Assembly: GCF_947492555.1 (NCBI RefSeq)
Contig: NZ_CANLNE010000002.1
Coordinates: 921,501-985,500 of the forward strand
Direction of reading: 5' to 3'
Source of the DNA: an uncultured Roseobacter sp.
GTDB taxonomy: Bacteria; Pseudomonadota; Alphaproteobacteria; Rhodobacterales; Rhodobacteraceae
DNA: 64,000 nucleotides
Shown here: positions 52,413-62,195 of the stretch, in pieces
Position numbering within the stretch: the first letter of the stretch is position 1
Layout of the letters: each line of letters opens with the position of its first letter
The notes under the pieces: model-generated
Databases searched by the model: none
What the model was told of the DNA's origin: nothing
What the model saw: the letters and a program-made list of their open reading frames with translations, nothing else
Position numbers and translations under genes: made by a program

Positions 52413-53023
52413 GCCCTTTCGAGCGCGAGGCGGCCGGCAAGGGCGGTAAAAATCGCCGCGAAGGAGCGGTTGAGCCAGCGCATCACCGCCTCAGAGCCCA
52501 GCAGCCATGCGCGCGCCTGCGCGGCAAAAAGACCGTAGAGCAGGAACACGATGAAGGTGAGCGCCATGAAGACGCCGCCCAACACGGTCATCTCCAGCGT
52601 GGCGGTCGCCGGATTGCCCGACAGGAAGGGCGGCAGCAGGGCAAGAAAGAAGATCGAGAGCTTCGGGTTCAGGATATTGATCAGTGCAGCCCGCCGGGAG
52701 ATCTGCCAGCCGTTTTCCGCCTTGCGGTCGGCAGAGATCGCCAGAGCGCCGCCGGAGCGCAGCGATTGCCAGGCGAGATAGAGCAGATAGGCGACGCCCG
52801 CGAACTTCACGATGGTAAAGAGCACCGCGGAGGTGTGCAGTACCGCGGCCAGACCCAGCGTCGCCGCCAACATGTGCGGTACGATCCCGAAGGTGCAGCC
52901 CACGGAGGCCCAAAAGGCTGCCGTGCGCCCCTGGCCCAGACCCAGAGCCAGTGTATAGATGACGCCGGTGCCCGGCGCGAGTACAACGACGATGGTGGTC
53001 AGAAGAAATTGCAGCGAAATCAT
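52409..53023 (-). CDS. LysE-family exporter
   Basis: This 204-residue inner-membrane exporter of the LysE/RhtB family has six helices. The conserved N-terminus [29 protein letters not shown] contains the PGP-like bend (APGTG here), followed by [14 protein letters not shown] and [18 protein letters not shown]. It exports amino acids or similar. Its start overlaps the ispH stop by four bases; the open frame upstream is shadow of ispH. Confidence 0.9.
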   Translation of the reverse strand: MISLQFLLTTIVVVLAPGTGVIYTLALGLGQGRTAAFWASVGCTFGIVPHMLAATLGLAAVLHTSAVLFTIVKFAGVAYLLYLAWQSLRSGGALAISADRKAENGWQISRRAALINILNPKLSIFFLALLPPFLSGNPATATLEMTVLGGVFMALTFIVFLLYGLFAAQARAWLLGSEAVMRWLNRSFAAIFTALAGRLALERA

Positions 53024-53973
53024 GCGGGTACCCTCAATACTCGGGGAACTTTGAATTCGACGTTCTCCACCGCAGTTTCGACCACCTCCCGCGTTACATC
53101 GTAGTGTTCGGAAAACGCGTCCATCACCTCGTTGATCAGCACCTCCGGTGCCGAGGCGCCAGCGGTAATGCCAATGCTGCGGATGCCTTCCAGCGCGCGC
53201 CAGTCGATATCCGACGCGCGCTGTACCAGCTGGGCATATTGGCAGCCCGCCCGCGCACCAACCTCGACCAGCCGCTTGGAGTTCGAGGAGTTCGGCGCGC
53301 CCACCACCAGCATGGCGTCGCATTTCGGGGCCATCGCCTTCACCGCCTCCTGCCGGTTAGTGGTGGCATAGCAGATGTCTTCCTTATGCGGCCCAACAAT
53401 GGCGGGGAACCGCGCCTGCAGGGCGGCAACGACATCTGCCGTGTCATCCACACTCAAAGTCGTTTGTGTCACATAGGCCAGCCGTTCGGGGTCGCGCACC
53501 GCGACATGCGCCACATCCTCTACCGTCTCCACCAGCAGCACCTCACCCTCGGGCAACTGGCCCATGGTGCCCACGGTCTCTGGATGGCCCGCATGACCGA
53601 TCATGATCATCTGCAGGCCGTTGTCTGAATGCCGCTGTGCTTCGATATGCACCTTGCTGACCAGCGGGCAGGTGGCATCGACATAGATCATCTCGCGCGC
53701 GGCGGCAGCGGCGGGGACCGCCTTGGGCACGCCGTGGGCGGAAAAGATCACTGGCCGGTCGCCGGGGCACTCTTCAAGCTCTTCGACAAACACCGCGCCC
53801 TTGTCGCGCAAACCGTCGACGACAAATTTGTTGTGCACGATTTCGTGACGCACGTAGACCGGCGCGCCCCATTTCTCCAACGCCATCTCGACAATCTTGA
53901 TGGCACGGTCCACGCCCGCGCAGAACCCGCGCGGCGCGGCCAGGTAAAGGGTCAGCGGCGGCTTCGTCATCAC
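53020..53973 (-). CDS. ispH: 4-hydroxy-3-methylbut-2-enyl diphosphate reductase
   Basis: This is the last enzyme of the MEP isoprenoid pathway, giving IPP and DMAPP. The 317-residue product has the three iron-sulfur cluster cysteines Cys18 (PRGFCAGV), Cys102 (DATCPLV) and Cys201 (ICYATTNRQ), and conserved histidines in [10 protein letters not shown] and IGHAGHPET. Length is typical. It leads an operon with the LysE exporter and GST genes. Confidence 0.96.
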   Translation of the reverse strand: MMTKPPLTLYLAAPRGFCAGVDRAIKIVEMALEKWGAPVYVRHEIVHNKFVVDGLRDKGAVFVEELEECPGDRPVIFSAHGVPKAVPAAAAAREMIYVDATCPLVSKVHIEAQRHSDNGLQMIMIGHAGHPETVGTMGQLPEGEVLLVETVEDVAHVAVRDPERLAYVTQTTLSVDDTADVVAALQARFPAIVGPHKEDICYATTNRQEAVKAMAPKCDAMLVVGAPNSSNSKRLVEVGARAGCQYAQLVQRASDIDWRALEGIRSIGITAGASAPEVLINEVMDAFSEHYDVTREVVETAVENVEFKVPRVLRVPA

Positions 53974-54029
53974 AAGGCTCCCGTCAGCTCGAAACCTGAG
54001 TACCGCCTCACACAGCCAGCGTCCAGAGA

Positions 54030-54089
54030 GGCGGGCCCGCCCGGGCTTTCATTGTTCCAAAAATATGCAAATTCGGGCGGGTGCCGCCC
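54030..54089. repeat. Intergenic element with the 23-nt motif between the NYN gene and ispH
   Basis: GGCGGGCCCGCC (54030-54041, self-complementary) and the stem GGGCGG-GTG-CCGCCC (54075-54089) flank the motif TTTCATTGTTCCAAAAATATGCA-like at 54047-54069, which matches 7471-7493 at 21 of 23 positions. On the transcribed (minus) strand the order is hairpin, ATATTTTTGGAACAATGAAA, palindrome, then ispH. Confidence 0.7.
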
Positions 54090-54100
54090 TAGGGCCGGTC

Positions 54101-54655
54101 TCAGCCGTTGGCAGCATCCGGCATGTCGCGCGGTGGTCGTCCGATCACGTCCTTCAACTCATCAAGTTCGATGAAGTTGTCGGCCTGACGGCGCAGATCG
54201 TCCGAAATCATTGGTGGCTGGCTGCGGATGGTCGATACTACCGATACGCGAACACCCTGGCGTTGCAGGCTCTCCACCAGTGGTCGAAAATCGCCGTCAC
54301 CGGAAAAAAGAACGATGTGATCAACCCGTGGCGCCAGCTCCATGGCATCCACCGCGAGCTCGATGTCCATATTTCCTTTGACCTTACGGCGGCCCATGCT
54401 GTCGGTGTATTCTTTCGCTGGCTTCGTGACCATAGTGAAGCCGTTGTAGTTCAGCCAATCAACCAGAGGGCGAATGGGTGAATACTCGTCATTCTCCAGA
54501 AGGGCCGTGTAGTAGAACGCACGCAGCAGCTTGCCCCGACGCATGAATTCCTGACGCAGCAGTTTATAGTCGATGTCAAAACCCAGAGACTTGGCCGCCG
54601 CGTAGAGATTCGATCCGTCGATGAACAGCGCAAGCCGTTCGTCCTTGTAAAACAT
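54101..54655 (-). CDS. NYN-domain protein (LabA/DUF88-like)
   Basis: This 184-residue protein carries a PIN-like NYN domain, often an RNase: ALFIDGSNLYAAAKSLGF (first Asp near residue 10), NMDIELAVDAME and VLFSGDGDFRPLVESLQ (about residues 109-125) supply the acidic metal-binding residues. This is the LabA-like group widespread in alphaproteobacteria. The start at 54655 has GGAAGGA; a 15-codon upstream extension lacks an RBS. It is divergent from folK. Confidence 0.9.
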   Translation of the reverse strand: MFYKDERLALFIDGSNLYAAAKSLGFDIDYKLLRQEFMRRGKLLRAFYYTALLENDEYSPIRPLVDWLNYNGFTMVTKPAKEYTDSMGRRKVKGNMDIELAVDAMELAPRVDHIVLFSGDGDFRPLVESLQRQGVRVSVVSTIRSQPPMISDDLRRQADNFIELDELKDVIGRPPRDMPDAANG

Positions 54656-54752
54656 TTTTGGTCCTTCCGATGGGGCCGGCCGCTGGTGCTCACGAAACAA
54701 TATGATTAATTATTTGGCGAACCGATCAGTTCAAAAATAAGGTTTTTTTATC

Positions 54753-55361
54753 TTGCCGCAAGAGACACTCTTACCTGAATCCGGCGAAAAACTGCCACAA
54801 AACCGGACAATTGTGCTGGTTGCCCTTGGGTCAAACCGCTCGTCGGAAGAAGGAACCCCCGCAGAGGTTGTGGAAAAGGGGATTGCTGCACTTGCGAAAT
54901 GCTTCGAAGTGATTCGCTCCCGGAGCCCGCTTTACCAGACGCCAGCCTTCCCGCCGGGCAGCGGGGCTGACTATATCAACGCTGCCGTTTGCATCGAAAC
55001 CGATCATTCGCCGCAAGCGGTGATCAAGCTGCTGCACGACATCGAGGCTCAGATGGGGCGCACCCGCAAGACGCGGTGGGGGGATCGTACGCTGGATCTC
55101 GATCTGATCGGCGTCGGCGATATAGTGCTGCCGGATGCCGAAACGCACGCAATTTGGCGCGCATTGCCGCTCAACGAACAGATGACCCGCGCGCCCGATC
55201 TGCTGATTCTCCCCCATCCGCGGGTACAGGAGCGCGCCTTTGTGTTGGTACCCTTGGCGGATGTGGCGCCCGATTGGGAGCATCCGGCGCTTGGACTGAG
55301 CGTGACAGATATGCTCGCGGCCTTGCCGGAGGCCTTAAAACAGGAGGTTGTTGCGCTCTGA
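54753..55361 (+). CDS. folK: 2-amino-4-hydroxy-6-hydroxymethyldihydropteridine pyrophosphokinase
   Basis: FolK transfers pyrophosphate to the pterin in folate synthesis. The 202-residue product has LVALGSNRSSEEG (about residues 22-34), SPLYQTPAFPPGSG, and the signature RWGDRTLDLDLI (about 108-119) with HPRVQERAFVLVPL. The TTG start has only AAGG at some distance; the first 20 residues are variable, and the true start could lie a little further in. It is separate from other fol genes here. Confidence 0.93.
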   Translation: MPQETLLPESGEKLPQNRTIVLVALGSNRSSEEGTPAEVVEKGIAALAKCFEVIRSRSPLYQTPAFPPGSGADYINAAVCIETDHSPQAVIKLLHDIEAQMGRTRKTRWGDRTLDLDLIGVGDIVLPDAETHAIWRALPLNEQMTRAPDLLILPHPRVQERAFVLVPLADVAPDWEHPALGLSVTDMLAALPEALKQEVVAL

Positions 55362-55391
55362 CGGACAGGGCCAGAGAGCGGCAATAGGCGC

Positions 55392-55420
55392 TTGTAAATC
55401 CGCTGAAAGGGGCCTAGATA
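55392..55420 (+). promoter_or_regulatory. Promoter of rpoZ
   Basis: TTGTAA (55392-55397) and TAGATA (55415-55420) are separated by the ideal 17 bases, 40 bases before the rpoZ start. Confidence 0.6.
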
Positions 55421-55459
55421 AGGCACTTCTGACTTACCCCCCGATTTATGGAGTGTTCC

Positions 55460-55813
55460 ATGGCCCGCGTCACCGTTGAAGATTGCGTCGATAAAGTTCC
55501 CAACCGGTTCGAACTGGTGATGCTTGCCGCGCATCGCGCGCGTGAGATTTCCTCCGGTGCTGCAATCACTGTGAACCGCGACAATGACAAGAACCCGGTC
55601 GTGTCGCTGCGCGAGATCGCCGATGAAACGCAAAGCGCCGACGAGCTGCGCGAGCGCCTGATCGAGAGCAACCAGAACCAGATCGAGGTGGATGAGCCCG
55701 AAGAGGACGCCATGGCGCTTCTCATGGGGGCCGAGCAGGACAAGCCAGAGGAAGACAGCATGTCCGAAGAGATGCTGTTGCGGCAGCTGATGGCAGCGCA
55801 GGGGCAGAGCTGA
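55460..55813 (+). CDS. rpoZ: RNA polymerase omega subunit
   Basis: This 117-residue omega subunit, an assembly factor for RNA polymerase, starts [30 protein letters not shown], the nearly invariant family N-terminus, followed by an acidic, variable C-terminus. The start at 55460 was chosen on this basis; an upstream in-frame codon at 55448 would add four residues. The RelA/SpoT gene follows, the usual pairing in proteobacteria. Confidence 0.96.
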   Translation: MARVTVEDCVDKVPNRFELVMLAAHRAREISSGAAITVNRDNDKNPVVSLREIADETQSADELRERLIESNQNQIEVDEPEEDAMALLMGAEQDKPEEDSMSEEMLLRQLMAAQGQS

Positions 55814-55845
55814 CATCAGCCTGACCCCAGCCCAGAGGCTGACGG

Positions 55846-58005
55846 ATGATCACGACGAACGACCAGATGGACATCACAGCCGACGATCTGGTCAGCCTTG
55901 TCAGCAAATACAATCCAAAGACCAACGAAGCACTGATCCGCGCGGCCTATGACTATGGCCGCGAGATGCACGAGGGCCAGACCCGCTATTCCGGCGAGCC
56001 CTACTTCACGCACCCGGTGGCCGTGGCCGCGATCCTGACCGAACAGCAGTTGGATGATGCGACGATCATCACCGCGCTGCTGCATGATACCATCGAAGAC
56101 ACCCAGGCCTCGTATCTGGAGGTCACCCGACGGTTCGGCGCCGAAGTCGCCGGGCTTGTGGATGGCGTGACCAAGCTGACCAATCTGCAGCTCAATTCGA
56201 CGGAAACCAAGCAGGCGGAGAACTTTCGCAAGCTTTTCATGGCCATGTCCAAGGACCTGCGGGTCATTCTGGTCAAGCTGTCGGACCGGCTGCACAACAT
56301 GCGCACGATCAAGGCGATGCGTCCCGAGAAACAGGCGCAAAAGGCGCGTGAGACGATGGATATCTTTGCGCCGCTTGCCGGGCGCATGGGCATGCAGTGG
56401 ATGCGGGAGGAACTCGAAGACCTTGCCTTTCGTGTTCTGAACCCGGAAGGCCGCGCCAGCATCATCCGCCGTTTCATCAACCTGCAGCGCGAAACCGGCG
56501 ATGTGATCCAGCGGATCACAGGTGACATGCGGCTGGAGCTGGATAAGGCGGGCGTGGAGGCGGAGGTTTTCGGTCGCGCCAAGAAACCCTACTCCATCTG
56601 GCGCAAGATGCAGGAGAAGGAGCAGACGTTTTCCCGCCTCTCCGACATCTACGGGTTTCGCATCATTACCGAGAGCGAAGAGGACTGTTACCGCGCCCTG
56701 GGGGCGATCCACCAGCGATGGCGTGCGGTGCCGGGCCGGTTCAAGGATTACATCAGCCAGCCAAAATCGAACGGCTATCGCTCGATCCACACCACTGTGT
56801 CTGGGCGCGACGGCAAGCGGGTGGAAGTGCAGATTAGAACGGGCCAGATGCATGACGTCGCCGAAACCGGCGTGGCGGCGCACTGGTCCTACCGCGATGG
56901 GGTGCGGTCGAAAAACCCCTTTGCCGTGGACCCGGCCAAGTGGATCACCACGCTGACCGAACAGTTCGATGCCGAGGAAGACCACGAGGATTTCCTCGAG
57001 GCGGTCAAGCTCGAGATGTATTCCGATCAGGTGTTCTGTTTCACCCCAAAGGGGGAGGTCGTGAAACTGCCGCGCGGCGCCACGCCCATTGATTTCGCCT
57101 TTGCCATCCACACCCGCATCGGTACTGCCTGCGTGGGCGCCAAGGTCGACCATATGCGCGTGCCGCTCTGGACCCGTTTGAAAAACGGGCAAAGCGTGGA
57201 GGTGATCACCGCCGAGGGTCAAAGCCCGCAGGCCACCTGGCTCGATATTGCCACGACCGGCAAGGCGCGCTCCGCCATCCGCCGTGCGCTGCGCGATGAG
57301 GACCGCGCGCGCTTCGTGAAACTGGGCCGCGAACTGGCGCGCTCCGCCTTTGAACACGTGGGTCGCAAGGCCACGGACAAGGCCTTGTCGACGGCGGCAC
57401 GGCACATGCGTTTTGACGGGCGCGACGATCTGCTGGCCCGCCTCGGCAGCGCCGAGATTACCGGGCGTGAAGTGGTGCAGGCGGTCTACCCTGACCTGAC
57501 ACCGAAAACCGGCGACAAGGTCGATGCGCGCCGGGCTGTTGTGGGGCTGGCGCGCGGCCAGTCGTTTGAGCGCGCGTTTTGCTGCCAGCCGCTGCCGGGG
57601 GAGCGTATCGTCGGCATCACCTTCAAGGGGCGCGGAGTGGTTGTGCACGCGATTGATTGCGACCGGCTGAGCGCCTATGAAGATCAATTGGATCGCTGGA
57701 TCGACCTGCGCTGGCATGAAGGGCCGCATTCTGCGATATATGGTGCGACGCTTGACGTAACGCTCAACAATGATGCGGGCACGCTCGGGCGCATCTGCAC
57801 CTTGATCGGAGAGACCCGGGCGAATATTTCAGATTTGCAATTTATCGATAGGAAACCTGACTTTTACCGTCTTCTGATTTATGTGGAGCTCAGAGACGTG
57901 TCACATTTGCATTCGTTGATGCTGACACTGGAAGCTGAAGGCGACGTGGCTGAGATTTCGCGTCTGCGCAACATGGCACAAGGGGCAGCAGAAACACCTG
58001 CCTGA
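55846..58005 (+). CDS. Bifunctional (p)ppGpp synthetase/hydrolase, RelA/SpoT family
   Basis: This is the stringent-response enzyme. The 719 residues run HD hydrolase domain (YFTHPVAVAAIL, ALLHDTIEDT about residues 75-84, intact HDxxED), synthetase domain (YGFRIITESEEDCYRALGAIH, PKSNGYRSIHTTV about 305-317), TGS (VFCFTPKGEVVKLPRGATPIDFA), a conserved-cysteine segment (FCCQPLPGERIVG) and a C-terminal ACT domain. With both catalytic sites intact it is probably the single long Rsh enzyme of the cell. Confidence 0.95.
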   Translation: MITTNDQMDITADDLVSLVSKYNPKTNEALIRAAYDYGREMHEGQTRYSGEPYFTHPVAVAAILTEQQLDDATIITALLHDTIEDTQASYLEVTRRFGAEVAGLVDGVTKLTNLQLNSTETKQAENFRKLFMAMSKDLRVILVKLSDRLHNMRTIKAMRPEKQAQKARETMDIFAPLAGRMGMQWMREELEDLAFRVLNPEGRASIIRRFINLQRETGDVIQRITGDMRLELDKAGVEAEVFGRAKKPYSIWRKMQEKEQTFSRLSDIYGFRIITESEEDCYRALGAIHQRWRAVPGRFKDYISQPKSNGYRSIHTTVSGRDGKRVEVQIRTGQMHDVAETGVAAHWSYRDGVRSKNPFAVDPAKWITTLTEQFDAEEDHEDFLEAVKLEMYSDQVFCFTPKGEVVKLPRGATPIDFAFAIHTRIGTACVGAKVDHMRVPLWTRLKNGQSVEVITAEGQSPQATWLDIATTGKARSAIRRALRDEDRARFVKLGRELARSAFEHVGRKATDKALSTAARHMRFDGRDDLLARLGSAEITGREVVQAVYPDLTPKTGDKVDARRAVVGLARGQSFERAFCCQPLPGERIVGITFKGRGVVVHAIDCDRLSAYEDQLDRWIDLRWHEGPHSAIYGATLDVTLNNDAGTLGRICTLIGETRANISDLQFIDRKPDFYRLLIYVELRDVSHLHSLMLTLEAEGDVAEISRLRNMAQGAAETPA

Positions 58006-58093
58006 TGCCGCGACCCGGCCATTTGTAGGTCACAATTTCGGGGTGTCATGCGCGGGCAGACGCCCGGGACAAACTGGAAAAGGACCCCATCCG

Positions 58094-58765
58094 TTGGTTT
58101 TCAAACGCCGCGACCCCAAAAGCTGGCCCCGGGCCCTGGTCGAGTTGCTGTGGCCGCGTGGCGGCTGGGCGCGTGCGTTTCACTACGTCAAACACCGGAT
58201 GCGTCGTCTGCCCGACAGCCCCGAGCGCATTGCGCGCGGTATCTGGGCTGGTGTCTTTGCCGCCTTCACGCCGTTTTATGGCTTCCATTTCTTCATCGCG
58301 GCGGGCCTCGCCTTTGTCATGCGCGGCAATGTGCTGGCCTCACTGATGGGTACGTTTTTTGGCAATCCCCTGACTTATGTGCCGATCGGTGTGACGGCGC
58401 TCTCGACGGGTCACTGGCTGCTGGGCGATCATATGGATGAACGTATTCATCGCTCTTTCGTGGGCAAGTTTGCGGATGCCGCAGCGGATCTCAAAGATAA
58501 TTTTCTTGCCATCTTTACCGATGCCCGTGCCGATTGGACGCGTCTGTCGGTTTTCTATGACGAGATTTTCTTTCCCTATCTGGTCGGCGGGGTGCTGCCC
58601 GGCATTTTCTTCGCTTCCCTGTGCTACTATCTCTCCGTGCCGCTTATTCGGGTTTACCAGAAGCGCCGCAAAGGTATGATCAAAAACAAGTTCGATGCCC
58701 TCAAGGCCAAAGCTGCTGCAAAAGCAGACGTCAAACGCAAAGCGGAACATCCAACCGGGGACTAA
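58094..58765 (+). CDS. DUF2062 membrane protein
   Basis: This 223-residue protein has three or four hydrophobic segments, with the DUF2062 hallmark GIWAGVFAAFTPFYGFHF (about residues 50-67) and NPLTYVPIG. The C-terminus is strongly basic and alanine/lysine-rich. The TTG at 58094 gives the usual family start VFKRRDPKSW and has AAAGGA upstream, so I prefer it to the frame opening at 58043. The function is unknown. It stands between the Rsh gene and pdxJ. Confidence 0.85.
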   Translation: MVFKRRDPKSWPRALVELLWPRGGWARAFHYVKHRMRRLPDSPERIARGIWAGVFAAFTPFYGFHFFIAAGLAFVMRGNVLASLMGTFFGNPLTYVPIGVTALSTGHWLLGDHMDERIHRSFVGKFADAAADLKDNFLAIFTDARADWTRLSVFYDEIFFPYLVGGVLPGIFFASLCYYLSVPLIRVYQKRRKGMIKNKFDALKAKAAAKADVKRKAEHPTGD

Positions 58766-58779
58766 ATGGGGGCTGTCTG

Positions 58780-59529
58780 ATGGCCAATACCGAAAAACTG
58801 CGCCTCGGCGTAAACATTGATCACGTGGCAACAGTGCGCAATGCACGCGGCGGGGCCTATCCCGATCCGCTGCGGGCGGCGCGCATTGCCGAAGAGGCGG
58901 GGGCGGACGGGATCACGGCGCATCTGCGCGAAGACCGCCGCCATATTTCCGACACTGATATCGAAGGGTTGATGGAGGTGCTGCATGTGCCTTTGAACTT
59001 CGAAATGGCTGCAACGGATGAGATGCAAAAAATCGCCCTGCGTCACAAGCCGCACGCGGTCTGCATCGTGCCGGAAAAGCGCGAGGAGCGCACCACCGAA
59101 GGTGGTCTTGACGTCGCGCGCGACGAAAACCGGCTGGCGCATTTCATCGCACCCCTGCGGGATGCCGGGTGCCGCGTGTCGATTTTCATCGCCGCCGACC
59201 GCCGCCAGATCGAAGCGGCCCACCGCATCGGGGCGGAGGTCATCGAGTTACATACGGGTGCATATTGCGACGCCTATGCGGATGGGGAACTCGACACTCA
59301 TCATGACGAGCTTGAGGCGCTGCGCGAGATGGCCACATTTGGCCATTCGCTAGGCCTGGAGGTGCACGCAGGCCACGGCCTCACCTACGATACCGTGATG
59401 CCCGTCGCCGCTTTCCCGGAAGTGCGCGAGCTCAACATCGGCCACTTCCTCATCGGTGAGAGCATCTTTCTGGGACTGGAACCGGCGATCAAGGAAATGC
59501 GGCGCCTGATGGATGAGGCACGCGCATGA
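58780..59529 (+). CDS. pdxJ: Pyridoxine 5'-phosphate synthase
   Basis: PdxJ condenses deoxyxylulose 5-phosphate with 3-amino-2-oxopropyl phosphate to form pyridoxine 5'-phosphate. The 249-residue product starts with [18 protein letters not shown] (family signature) and shows [25 protein letters not shown] and [10 protein letters not shown]. The start at 58780 lies 14 bases after the DUF2062 stop. It leads pdxJ-(lysE)-acpS-lepB-rnc-era-recO. Confidence 0.96.
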   Translation: MANTEKLRLGVNIDHVATVRNARGGAYPDPLRAARIAEEAGADGITAHLREDRRHISDTDIEGLMEVLHVPLNFEMAATDEMQKIALRHKPHAVCIVPEKREERTTEGGLDVARDENRLAHFIAPLRDAGCRVSIFIAADRRQIEAAHRIGAEVIELHTGAYCDAYADGELDTHHDELEALREMATFGHSLGLEVHAGHGLTYDTVMPVAAFPEVRELNIGHFLIGESIFLGLEPAIKEMRRLMDEARA

Positions 59530-60149
59530 TCACCGTGCAGTTCGCCGCGATCTGGGTCGCCTGGCTGCTCGCGGGCGGCTCACCCGGGCCAGCGACCATG
59601 GGTATCGCTGGGACGGCCATGTCCGCCGGGCGCACGTCAGCGCTGGCCTTCGCGCTGGGCATCCTTGCAGGTTCCGCCAGTTGGGGCATTGCAGCGGCGC
59701 TGGGGCTTTCGGCGATCATGCTCGCCAACGCGTGGATTTTCGAGATGATCCGCTATGCGGGTGCACTCTACCTCGGTTGGCTTGCCTTCAAGGCACTGCG
59801 ACGGGCAGCCTCTCCGCAAGGTGCCGCGATGGGCACGCCTTTCTCGGGCAGCGGACGCACGCTCTTCATGAAAGGTGCGGCCATCCACATCACCAACCCC
59901 AAGGCCATTCTCAGCTGGGGCTCGATCTACGCAATCGTCGCCCCCCCGGATGCCACACCGGCGATGCTCTTTGGCTACTTCGCTTTGCTTTACGCCGGCT
60001 CCATCCTGATTTTCATCGGTTATGCTTTGCTGTTTTCCTCTGCCAAGGTCGTCCGCGCCTATGCCCGTGCGCAGCGCTGGTTCGACCTCGCCTTTGCCGG
60101 GTTTTTCGGCTTTGCCAGCTTCAAGATCCTGACAGCGCGCTTGCAATGA
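59526..60149 (+). CDS. LysE-family exporter inserted between pdxJ and acpS
   Basis: This 207-residue inner-membrane exporter has six helices; [32 protein letters not shown] contains the PGP motif, followed by [15 protein letters not shown] and [15 protein letters not shown]. It overlaps pdxJ at its start and acpS at its end by four bases each. In many bacteria pdxJ and acpS are adjacent, so this gene is an insertion into a conserved pair. The substrate is unknown. Confidence 0.9.
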   Translation: MITVQFAAIWVAWLLAGGSPGPATMGIAGTAMSAGRTSALAFALGILAGSASWGIAAALGLSAIMLANAWIFEMIRYAGALYLGWLAFKALRRAASPQGAAMGTPFSGSGRTLFMKGAAIHITNPKAILSWGSIYAIVAPPDATPAMLFGYFALLYAGSILIFIGYALLFSSAKVVRAYARAQRWFDLAFAGFFGFASFKILTARLQ

Positions 60150-60553
60150 TCCTCGGCATCGGCACAGATCTCGCAAATATTGAGCGTATTCAGGGCACGC
60201 TGGACCGGTTTGGTGATCGCTTCCGCAATCGCGTCTTCACCGAGACAGAGCAGCGCAAGGCGGAGCGGCGCAAGGATACCGCAGGCACCTACGCCAAACG
60301 TTGGGCCGCCAAGGAAGCGTGCTCCAAGGCACTTGGCACCGGGCTGGCCATGGGGATTTCGTGGAAAGACATGTCGGTCAGCAACCTGCGCAGCGGCCAG
60401 CCGATCATGCATGTGACCGGCTGGGCCAAGGAAAAGCTCGCCGCAATGACACCCGAAGGGCATGAGGCGGTGATCCACGTCACCCTCACCGACGACCACC
60501 CCTGGGCACAGGCCTTCGTGGTTATCGAAGCTCTGCCGATCCCTGGAAAATGA
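60146..60553 (+). CDS. acpS: Holo-[acyl-carrier-protein] synthase
   Basis: AcpS attaches phosphopantetheine to acyl carrier protein. The 135-residue product begins [14 protein letters not shown] (Asp8 for magnesium) and has the second signature [12 protein letters not shown]...[18 protein letters not shown] (Glu about residue 57), with a normal C-terminus. The start at 60146 overlaps the exporter stop. The open frame from 59513 is shadow. Confidence 0.95.
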   Translation: MILGIGTDLANIERIQGTLDRFGDRFRNRVFTETEQRKAERRKDTAGTYAKRWAAKEACSKALGTGLAMGISWKDMSVSNLRSGQPIMHVTGWAKEKLAAMTPEGHEAVIHVTLTDDHPWAQAFVVIEALPIPGK

Positions 60554-60615
60554 CCTCAGATACCCGTTTTCCGATAACTCCAGCAGAGGCTCACCGAACG
60601 TTGCGTGCGCTCGGG

Positions 60616-60644
60616 TTGACTTGCCCCCGTCGCACCCGCATTTA
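60616..60644 (+). promoter_or_regulatory. Promoter of lepB-rnc-era
   Basis: TTGACT (60616-60621) and CATTTA (60639-60644) are 17 bases apart, about 28 bases before the lepB start. Confidence 0.5.
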
Positions 60645-60672
60645 GGCGCAAACCAATGAGTGGGAGCGCCCG

Positions 60673-61512
60673 ATGGCCGCCAAAGAAGAAAAGAAGCAGA
60701 ACGCCTTTGTCGAGACGATCAAGACGATTGTCTACGCGCTGCTGATTGCCGGTGTCTTCCGCACCCTGTTTTTCCAACCATTCTGGATTCCGTCCGGCTC
60801 CATGAAGGAAACCTTGCTGGTTGGTGACTTCCTCTTCGTGAACAAGATGGCTTATGGCTATTCCTACGCGTCCTGCCCCAGTCTGATCATGCCGCGCTTT
60901 GGTGTGAACATTGATGCGAGGGACATCTGCGGGGTGTTCGACGGGGACAACAAAAGGCTGTTCGGTGGCGAGCCTGAGCGTGGTGACGTTGTCGTCTTTC
61001 GCCACCCAGTATCCGGGCGTGACTACATTAAACGGCTGATCGGCATGCCCGGTGACAGCATCCAGATGCGTGATAGTGTCGTCTACATCAATGGAACGGC
61101 CGCGCCGCAGGAGCCTGCCGGCATCTTCGAAGAAATCATGGAACCGCAGGGACCGGAAGGCCGCCGTCCCAGATGCTCGAACGGTCCTGTGGGAGATGGC
61201 GGTGTTTGCCAGAAAGCGCGGGCGATAGAGACGCTGCCGGGCGGAACACAGCATCTCGTTCTGGACATCGGGTTGCAAAGCTCTGATCGCACGGGCGTAT
61301 ACCGTGTTCCGGAAAAGCATTACTTTTTCATGGGTGATAATCGCGACAACTCTGCCGACAGCCGTCTGGCGCAACAGGTGCAGGGTGTCGGTTTCGTACC
61401 CTTTGAAAACCTGATCGGACGGGCGGATCGCATCATGTTTTCCTCCGGCGGGCGGTCCATGCTGTTCTTCTGGACGTGGCGCGGTGATCGTTTCTTCAAG
61501 GCGGTCGAGTGA
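60673..61512 (+). CDS. lepB: Signal peptidase I
   Basis: This inner-membrane serine protease removes Sec/Tat signal peptides. The 279-residue product has one N-terminal helix (about residues 14-32) and the Ser/Lys dyad: Ser43 in [21 protein letters not shown] and Lys120 in [14 protein letters not shown], then the box E motif [13 protein letters not shown] long insert between boxes D and E is rich in charged residues. rnc overlaps the stop by four bases. Confidence 0.96.
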   Translation: MAAKEEKKQNAFVETIKTIVYALLIAGVFRTLFFQPFWIPSGSMKETLLVGDFLFVNKMAYGYSYASCPSLIMPRFGVNIDARDICGVFDGDNKRLFGGEPERGDVVVFRHPVSGRDYIKRLIGMPGDSIQMRDSVVYINGTAAPQEPAGIFEEIMEPQGPEGRRPRCSNGPVGDGGVCQKARAIETLPGGTQHLVLDIGLQSSDRTGVYRVPEKHYFFMGDNRDNSADSRLAQQVQGVGFVPFENLIGRADRIMFSSGGRSMLFFWTWRGDRFFKAVE

Positions 61513-62195
61513 AACTCTCGGCTGAGCTTAGGTCTTTCCAGGACCGTCTGGGCCATAAGTTTTCACGGCCTGAACTGTTGGCGCAGGCTGTTACACACGC
61601 CTCGATGTCCTCGGCCAACCGGGATGACAATCAACGCTTGGAATTCCTCGGCGACAGGGTGCTTGGGCTTGTGATGTCCGAGGCGCTTCTTGCTCTGGAT
61701 AAAAGGGCAACCGAAGGCCAACTTGCCCCCCGCTTCAACGCGCTTGTTCGAAAAGAGACCTGTGCGGATGTGGCACGCCAGATCGATCTTGGTGCCGTCT
61801 TGCGCCTTGGTCGATCAGAAATGCTGTCGGGCGGACGGCGCAAACAAGCGCTGCTGGGTGATGGGATCGAAGCGGTGATTGCAGCGGTCTATCTTGATGC
61901 AGGCTTCGACGTGGCCAAGGCCTTGATCCTGACGCTTTGGGGGGACCGGGTGCATGATGTCGAGGACGATGCGCGCGACGCCAAGACCGCGCTTCAGGAA
62001 TGGGCGCAGGCGCGCGGCTTGCCGCCACCTTCCTATACTGAAGTGAGCCGTTCGGGGCCGGATCACGCCCCGGTCTTCACCATCGCCGCCGCGTTAGAAA
62101 CCGGCGAGAACGAGAAGGCGACCGCTGGATCGAAACGGCAGGCGGAACAGGCGGCGGCTGGTAACCTGCTTGCAAAACTGGAGAAGGTCCAATGA
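61509..62195 (+). CDS. rnc: Ribonuclease III
   Basis: This double-strand-specific RNase processes rRNA and regulatory RNAs. The 228-residue product has the signature [15 protein letters not shown] with Glu45 and Asp49, the second acidic pair in [20 protein letters not shown], and a C-terminal dsRNA-binding domain ([36 protein letters not shown]). era overlaps by four bases, as in many proteobacteria. Confidence 0.96.
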   Translation: MKLSAELRSFQDRLGHKFSRPELLAQAVTHASMSSANRDDNQRLEFLGDRVLGLVMSEALLALDKRATEGQLAPRFNALVRKETCADVARQIDLGAVLRLGRSEMLSGGRRKQALLGDGIEAVIAAVYLDAGFDVAKALILTLWGDRVHDVEDDARDAKTALQEWAQARGLPPPSYTEVSRSGPDHAPVFTIAAALETGENEKATAGSKRQAEQAAAGNLLAKLEKVQ

